Part shown: positions 58,559-64,000 of the stretch, piece after piece
Position numbering within the stretch: the first letter of the stretch is position 1
Layout: each line of letters begins with the position of its first letter
Assembly (NCBI RefSeq): GCF_014251815.1
Contig: NZ_CP059202.1
Location: 372,001 to 436,000, forward strand
Direction: 5' to 3'
DNA: 64,000 bases
Source of the DNA: Blattabacterium cuenoti
GTDB taxonomy: Bacteria > Bacteroidota > Bacteroidia > Flavobacteriales > Blattabacteriaceae
Translations under genes and position numbers: made by a program
Notes under the pieces: model-generated
Databases searched by the model: none
What the model was told of the DNA's origin: nothing
What the model saw: the letters and a program-made list of their open reading frames with translations, nothing else

Positions 58559-59042
58559 AAAATTTTGGGTCATTTTAATTTTCATATTTTATATGACATT
58601 TAATAGTTGTTATTATTCGTCTTTATTTTTTGATACCAAAAAAACAATAGAAATAGGAAATATATCAGAAGTAGTAAATATACCTAGAAGATCCATTTCT
58701 TTTGATTTCAAAAGAAGTATTGAAAATTATATTATGAAACATAATCCTGCTAATTTAGCATTAAAAAATGGAGATGTTATTTTGGAAGGTGTGTTTTTAA
58801 ATTATGCAATTATTCCACTTGAAGATAAACCGTTAAAAAAAATTAAAGTTACAGCAAGAATATCATACAAAGATATTTATGAACCGGAAAAAAATTGGGA
58901 GAAAGATTTTGTCGTATCTGAGGTTTTCCAAAAAAATAAAAAAAATCTTTTTTCAAAAGAAGTTATTGATAAAATTATAGAGAAATTAACAATACAAGTG
59001 TATCGTAAAATATTTGATGATTTACAGAATAATAACTGGTGA
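58548..59042 (+). CDS. lptE: LPS-assembly lipoprotein LptE
   Basis: This outer-membrane lipoprotein plugs the LptD barrel for lipopolysaccharide insertion. It has 164 residues with a signal peptide (about 5-20) and a lipidation Cys in FNSCYY. The body matches the Bacteroidota LptE pattern, including SISFDFKRSIENYIMKHNPA and LEGVFLNYAI. The start overlaps the activator stop by 11 bases. The identification rests largely on the conserved order activator-lptE-secG; sequence conservation is low. Together with KdsC it implies some lipopolysaccharide is still made. Confidence 0.78.
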   Translation: MGYKKFWVILIFIFYMTFNSCYYSSLFFDTKKTIEIGNISEVVNIPRRSISFDFKRSIENYIMKHNPANLALKNGDVILEGVFLNYAIIPLEDKPLKKIKVTARISYKDIYEPEKNWEKDFVVSEVFQKNKKNLFSKEVIDKIIEKLTIQVYRKIFDDLQNNNW

Positions 59043-59068
59043 AATCATACAATATAAAATAAATAAGT

Positions 59069-59311
59069 ATGGAAAATATGTCCATAATTATATTTGGTTT
59101 TTTTATTGTTGCAACATGTCTTTTGCTTTCATTAGTGATTTTGATACAAAATCCTAAAAAAGAAAGCATTCATCAATCTTTTATGGAAAAAAATTTTAGA
59201 TTTTTGGGTGTTAAAAGAACAAACACATTTTTGGAAAATGTTACTTGGTTTTTATCTATTATCATATTTTTTCTAATTTTATTTTTCAATTTTTTATTAA
59301 AATCAAAATAA
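59069..59311 (+). CDS. secG: Protein translocase subunit SecG
   Basis: This small membrane subunit of the Sec translocon has two hydrophobic segments (about 4-26 and 56-78) in 80 residues, separated by a polar loop with QNPKKESIHQSF, a reduced form of the family motif. Two in-frame ATGs exist (59069 and 59078); I use the first. It lies between lptE and groES, the phylum's normal order. Confidence 0.87.
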   Translation: MENMSIIIFGFFIVATCLLLSLVILIQNPKKESIHQSFMEKNFRFLGVKRTNTFLENVTWFLSIIIFFLILFFNFLLKSK

Positions 59312-59314
59312 AAT

Positions 59315-59330
59315 GTGCCATAATGACATT
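59315..59330. repeat. Imperfect palindrome GTGCCATAATGACAT after secG
   Basis: This sequence has 12 bases (CATAATGACATT) in common with the palindrome at 55897. It lies 4 bases after the secG stop and about 42 bases upstream of the sigma54-like promoter of groES. It may be a binding site for the activator, or it may be chance in AT-rich DNA. Confidence 0.35.
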
Positions 59331-59371
59331 TAACATTTATTCAACAAATAAAAAATAAAATTTTTTTCGTT

Positions 59372-59386
59372 TGGCATGTTTTTGGC
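59372..59386 (+). promoter_or_regulatory. Sigma54-like -24/-12 promoter of groESL
   Basis: TGGCAT, five bases, then TGGC. The invariant GG (-24) and GC (-12) are both present at the exact 12-base spacing; two other positions differ from TGGCAC-N5-TTGC. The site ends 41 bases before the groES ATG. A near-palindrome AACGATTATAACCGTT follows at 59391-59406, over the expected transcription start. Confidence 0.5.
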
Positions 59387-59390
59387 TATG

Positions 59391-59406
59391 AACGATTATA
59401 ACCGTT
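59391..59406. repeat. Near-palindrome AACGATTATAACCGTT at the groES start site
   Basis: Fourteen of 16 bases are symmetric (AACG and CGTT around TTATAA). It lies where transcription from the sigma54-like site would begin, so an operator role is possible. Confidence 0.3.
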
Positions 59407-59427
59407 AACCTTAAAATTATTTATAAT

Positions 59428-59706
59428 ATGGTGGAAGTTAAGATTAAACCTTTAGCAGATCGAGTTCTTGTACAACCTGATCCAGCTGAAACAAAAACTG
59501 CTTCAGGCATTATTATTCCTGATACAGCGAAAGAAAAACCACAAAAAGGGACTATAATAGCAGTGGGAAAAGGAAAGAAAGATGAACCTATGTGTTTAAA
59601 AGAAGGAGATAGAGTTTTGTACGGTAAATATTCTGGTACAGAATTAAAATGGGAAGGAGAAGAATATCTCATTATGAGAGAGTCTGATATTATAGCTATT
59701 ATTTAA
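59428..59706 (+). CDS. groES: Co-chaperonin GroES
   Basis: This 92-residue heptameric lid of GroEL has the family signature [20 protein letters not shown], the mobile-loop region with [14 protein letters not shown], and [17 protein letters not shown]. It precedes groEL by 55 bases in a normal two-gene operon. A sigma54-like promoter lies upstream. Confidence 0.98.
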   Translation: MVEVKIKPLADRVLVQPDPAETKTASGIIIPDTAKEKPQKGTIIAVGKGKKDEPMCLKEGDRVLYGKYSGTELKWEGEEYLIMRESDIIAII

Positions 59707-59755
59707 AGTAAAGTATTTAATAGTATTTAATAAGGTAAAATTCATTAAAATTTAA

Positions 59756-61405
<1,650 letters not shown>

Positions 61406-61435
61406 TGAAGATGTAATGAATAGAATAGGTTTAAC

Positions 61436-61472
61436 AAAAAAATAGTGTCTTTATTCAAGACACTATTTTTTT
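61436..61472. terminator. Strong bidirectional terminator between groEL and kdsC
   Basis: Two exact 16-base arms (61436-61451 and 61457-61472) carry AAAAAAATAGTGTCTT and its complement around the loop TATTC. The stem has a seven-A start and a seven-T end, so a T-run follows on both strands. It stands between the convergent groEL and kdsC and should stop both. Confidence 0.92.
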
Positions 61473-61476
61473 GTTT

Positions 61477-61977
61477 CTAAAACCAGTTTTTTTGTATTTT
61501 CAGCGTTTTTTCAATAACATCTCTCACACATCCTTTTCCGCCTTTTTTTGGAGAAACATATTTAGATATATCTTTAACCTCTTGAACCGCGTCTATTGGA
61601 GAACAAGGTAAAGCTACAGATTTCATAATTTCAATATCAGGAATATCATCTCCCATATATAAAACTTTTTTTTTAGTAATGTTTAAAGTATTACAATATT
61701 CATCTAAATATTTTTTTTTATTATCAACTCCTTGATAAATATAACGAATATTTAACCCTCTTAAACGTCTAAAAACCATTAAGTCTGATCCTCTTGTAAT
61801 AATGCATAAATTATATCCTTTTTTGTTTGCCAATTGCATTGCATATCCATCTTTAGCAAACATTCTTCGAACAAGATTTCCATCAGGAAATAAATTTAAA
61901 GTACAATCTGTTAATACTCCATCCACATCAAATATGAAAGTATCAATATCATTCATTATACTTATATAAGTTTCCAT
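61477..61977 (-). CDS. kdsC: 3-Deoxy-D-manno-octulosonate 8-phosphate phosphatase (HAD family)
   Basis: This phosphatase of Kdo synthesis for lipopolysaccharide has 166 residues with the HAD nucleophile motif FDVDGVLTD (Asp17, Asp19), ITRGSD as motif II, and YMGDDIPDIEIM as motif IV. A normal start is the ATG at 61977; another ATG 21 bases later (MNDIDTF) is also possible. It stands apart from other lipopolysaccharide genes here. A related HAD phosphatase cannot be fully excluded. Confidence 0.88.
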   Translation of the reverse strand: METYISIMNDIDTFIFDVDGVLTDCTLNLFPDGNLVRRMFAKDGYAMQLANKKGYNLCIITRGSDLMVFRRLRGLNIRYIYQGVDNKKKYLDEYCNTLNITKKKVLYMGDDIPDIEIMKSVALPCSPIDAVQEVKDISKYVSPKKGGKGCVRDVIEKTLKIQKNWF

Positions 61978-62084
61978 ATATTTCCATTAAACATAAAAGA
62001 CAAACAACCCATTAAATTACTTTTTTGATTACAAATAATTTCAATAATTCAATTCAAAAAAAATTATATAATAAAAAAAACAAT

Positions 62085-62480
62085 TTAAATATCTTCAAAG
62101 TTAAGATTTGTAAAATTTTTTATCTCTGATGTCTTTTTTTGTTGTCCATCCTTAATTTCTTGATTATATGTAGTATGATTTTTAAAATCTTTTTGATGAC
62201 GTTCAGAGATGACTTCTCTTCCTTTTTCATTAATAATAAATCGAATCATATCATCAAGTATACTTTGAAATTTTGAAAAATCTTCTTTGTACAAATAAAT
62301 TTTGTGTTTCTTATAAGTAACTTCTCCTGTTTCAGTAAAATTTTTTTTACTTTCAGTTATTGTTAAATAATAGTCACCAGCTCTTGTTTCTCTTGCATCA
62401 AAAAAATAAGTTCTACTACCAGTTTTTAGAGTGCGTGAACAAATTTCATTTCTTTCTTTTATATTTTCTTTTTCGTCCAT
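62085..62480 (-). CDS. PUR-type nucleic-acid-binding protein (DUF3276)
   Basis: This 131-residue protein has one PUR-alpha-like repeat. The recognisable region is ICSRTLKTGSRTYFFDARET, followed by DYYLTITESKKNF and YKEDFSKFQSILDDMIRFI. PUR domains bind single-stranded DNA or RNA and are frequent in Bacteroidota; the role here is unknown. The last 40 residues are polar and probably disordered. It lies in a loosely packed stretch with 100-base gaps on both sides, in which I see no RNA gene. Confidence 0.82.
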   Translation of the reverse strand: MDEKENIKERNEICSRTLKTGSRTYFFDARETRAGDYYLTITESKKNFTETGEVTYKKHKIYLYKEDFSKFQSILDDMIRFIINEKGREVISERHQKDFKNHTTYNQEIKDGQQKKTSEIKNFTNLNFEDI

Positions 62481-62584
62481 TTCAAAAAATATTATAATCC
62501 TATTAAAGCAAATCTAAACAAAAAAAATGGTCTATACTATTTTTTTTTCAAAATAAATTTTTCACAAAAAAAATATTACGATCA

Positions 62585-64000
62585 TTATAATTTTCTATTT
62601 TTCAATATTTTTCCGTTTTTTAATACAATAAACATATCAAAATCAGAAATATAAGAAATATCATGTGTTATGATAATAATAGTACTGTCTTTCATTTTTT
62701 CCTTAATATAATAAATCATTAATTTTCTGGTTCTTTGATCTATAGCAGAAAAGCTATCGTCAAATATAAGAATTCTAGGATTTCTTATAATAGCTCTAGC
62801 TATACATATTCTTTGTTTTTGCCCTCCAGATAAAGTAATACCTCTTTCTCCGACAATGGTTTTATATCCATTTCTAAAATTTAGTATATCATTTTCTACC
62901 ATAGCTATTCTAGCGGCATCATATACTTTACATGGAGTGACTTCATCAACACTTCCTAAAGCTATATTATTATAAATAGAATCCGAAAAAAGAAAAGATT
63001 CTTGAGGAACATAACCTATGTTATTTCTAAAATTAGATAAATTATGATTTTTTAACGATAAATTATCTATCAATACTTCTCCCTGATACGGATCGTATAA
63101 ACGAGATATTAATCTTCCTATGGTTGTTTTTCCTGATCCTGTTTCTCCTGTTAGGATTAAAGTTTTTCCTTTCATTAGAGTGAAGGATATTTGATTGATT
63201 GTTTTATGATGAGTATTTATATTGTTTTTATAATAAAGAAAACTTACATTTTTAAATTGAACTTTTCCAAATATTTTTGTTTTTATCAAATTATTATTCA
63301 ATATTTCAGGTTGTTCTTTCAAAAATTCACTAATACGAATTTGCGATACTTTAGCTCTCTCTGAAATAGAAACTACCCATCCTAATATAATAAAAGGAAA
63401 AATTAAAACATTTATATATGTGAAAAATTCAGCAATAGTTCCAATTTCTTTGATTTCACCTTCAAAATATTTTTTTCCTCCAAAAAATAGAATTAATAAA
63501 TGACAAGTCCCTATAAAAAATATAATGACAGAAGATAATATTGTATCAATTTTAGCTAATTCTATATTTTTTTTGTGGTATTTCAATATAATTTTTCTAT
63601 GTTTCGCTTTAAAAAAAGGTTCTGATACAAATGATTTAATAACGTGAATTCCTGAAAAAGTTTCTTGTATAAAAGAACAGATAAGAGATTGAAAATTTTG
63701 AACGTCTTCGCTTTTACTAGTAATATAAACACTAATATAATAAACAGAAATAAAAAGAATAGGTATAGGTAACATAACATAAAAAGTCAGTATTTTATTA
63801 ATACGTAACATTTGCATAAAAACCATAAAAAAAAGAATTATAAGATTTAGAAAATACATTATTCCAGGACCTATACACTGTCTTATAAAAGAAACGTCTT
63901 CTGTAAGACGATTCATTAAATCTCCTGTAGAATTCTTTTTATAAAAAGATAAACTTAATTTTTGGTAATGTGAGAAAATTTCGTTTTTTATATCAAATTC
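62585..64000 (-). CDS. ABC exporter half-transporter, permease and ATPase (5' end outside window)
   Basis: This is a fused permease-ATPase exporter. The frame is open to the window edge, so 471 codons are visible and the first transmembrane segments are cut off. FYKKNSTGDLMNRLTEDV is the usual loop after helix 2 of MsbA-like exporters. The ATPase has Walker A TGETGSGKTT, Q-loop YVPQESFLF, signature LSGGQKQR and H-loop IITHDISYI. The Walker B reads LIFDD, with Asp where the catalytic Glu normally stands, as in the degenerate half of heterodimeric exporters of the MdlA type. The partner gene would be outside the window. The substrate is unknown. Confidence 0.9.
   Translation of the reverse strand, partial: EFDIKNEIFSHYQKLSLSFYKKNSTGDLMNRLTEDVSFIRQCIGPGIMYFLNLIILFFMVFMQMLRINKILTFYVMLPIPILFISVYYISVYITSKSEDVQNFQSLICSFIQETFSGIHVIKSFVSEPFFKAKHRKIILKYHKKNIELAKIDTILSSVIIFFIGTCHLLILFFGGKKYFEGEIKEIGTIAEFFTYINVLIFPFIILGWVVSISERAKVSQIRISEFLKEQPEILNNNLIKTKIFGKVQFKNVSFLYYKNNINTHHKTINQISFTLMKGKTLILTGETGSGKTTIGRLISRLYDPYQGEVLIDNLSLKNHNLSNFRNNIGYVPQESFLFSDSIYNNIALGSVDEVTPCKVYDAARIAMVENDILNFRNGYKTIVGERGITLSGGQKQRICIARAIIRNPRILIFDDSFSAIDQRTRKLMIYYIKEKMKDSTIIIITHDISYISDFDMFIVLKNGKILKNRKL

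Overview
The window looks like a stretch of chromosome from a reduced-genome Bacteroidota (Flavobacteriales) insect endosymbiont, most probably a Blattabacterium of cockroaches. This is inferred from very low GC, dense packing with almost no spacers, and Flavobacteria-type gene orders: rsfS-ftsH-cdsA-psd, rpoZ-bamD, miaB-sigma54 activator-lptE-secG-groESL, and rplQ followed by eno. The gene content (menaquinone genes, PBP1A, NhaD, cysteine synthesis, KdsC, ferritin) is richer than expected in Sulcia-sized symbionts. The species assignment needs 16S or whole-genome comparison.

Layout. 1-5733: the 3' end of a class A penicillin-binding protein, a short serA, and a cysteine group (cysJ, cysK, cysE). 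5734-6116 is the only gene-free stretch above 300 bases; it holds three inverted repeats. 6117-11922: icd, then a menaquinone cluster transcribed leftward (menB, menA, an MBL-fold hydrolase, menC, menE). 11989-12399: an unidentified small membrane protein. 12382-36192: 39 consecutive minus-strand genes, running from rplM, rpsI, rpsB, tsf, gpmI and map through the str/S10/spc/alpha ribosomal superoperon to eno and nhaD. rpmD (L30) is missing from its usual place. 36380-46502: dnaK, psd, cdsA, ftsH, rsfS, birA, yidC and pyrG. 46640-46739: the SRP RNA. 46781-54514: clpX, obgE, adk, lpdA, a small transaldolase, rpoZ, bamD, ferritin, dapA and an RRM protein. 54715-61405: pncB, miaB, a sigma54 activator, lptE, secG, groES and groEL, ended by a strong bidirectional terminator. 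61477-64000: kdsC, a PUR-type DUF3276 protein and a truncated ABC exporter.

The genes form a core for translation, protein export and folding (SecY, SecG, YidC, SRP RNA, DnaK, GroESL, FtsH, ClpX), with retained anabolism: serine to cysteine, lysine precursor, menaquinone, phosphatidylethanolamine, NAD salvage and CTP. I saw no insertion sequence, prophage, CRISPR array, rRNA or tRNA gene.

The most interesting signals are regulatory and evolutionary, not a new operon. dnaK and groES each carry a sigma54-like -24/-12 element at nearly the same distance from the start codon, and a stand-alone sigma54 activator is encoded just upstream of groESL. A palindromic CATAATGACATT element lies just before both the miaB-activator operon and groES. 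Methionine aminopeptidase has Glu in place of a metal-binding Asp. An MBL-fold hydrolase sits in the menaquinone operon where a DHNA-CoA thioesterase is otherwise missing. A rho-independent terminator upstream of pncB has no visible gene to terminate.
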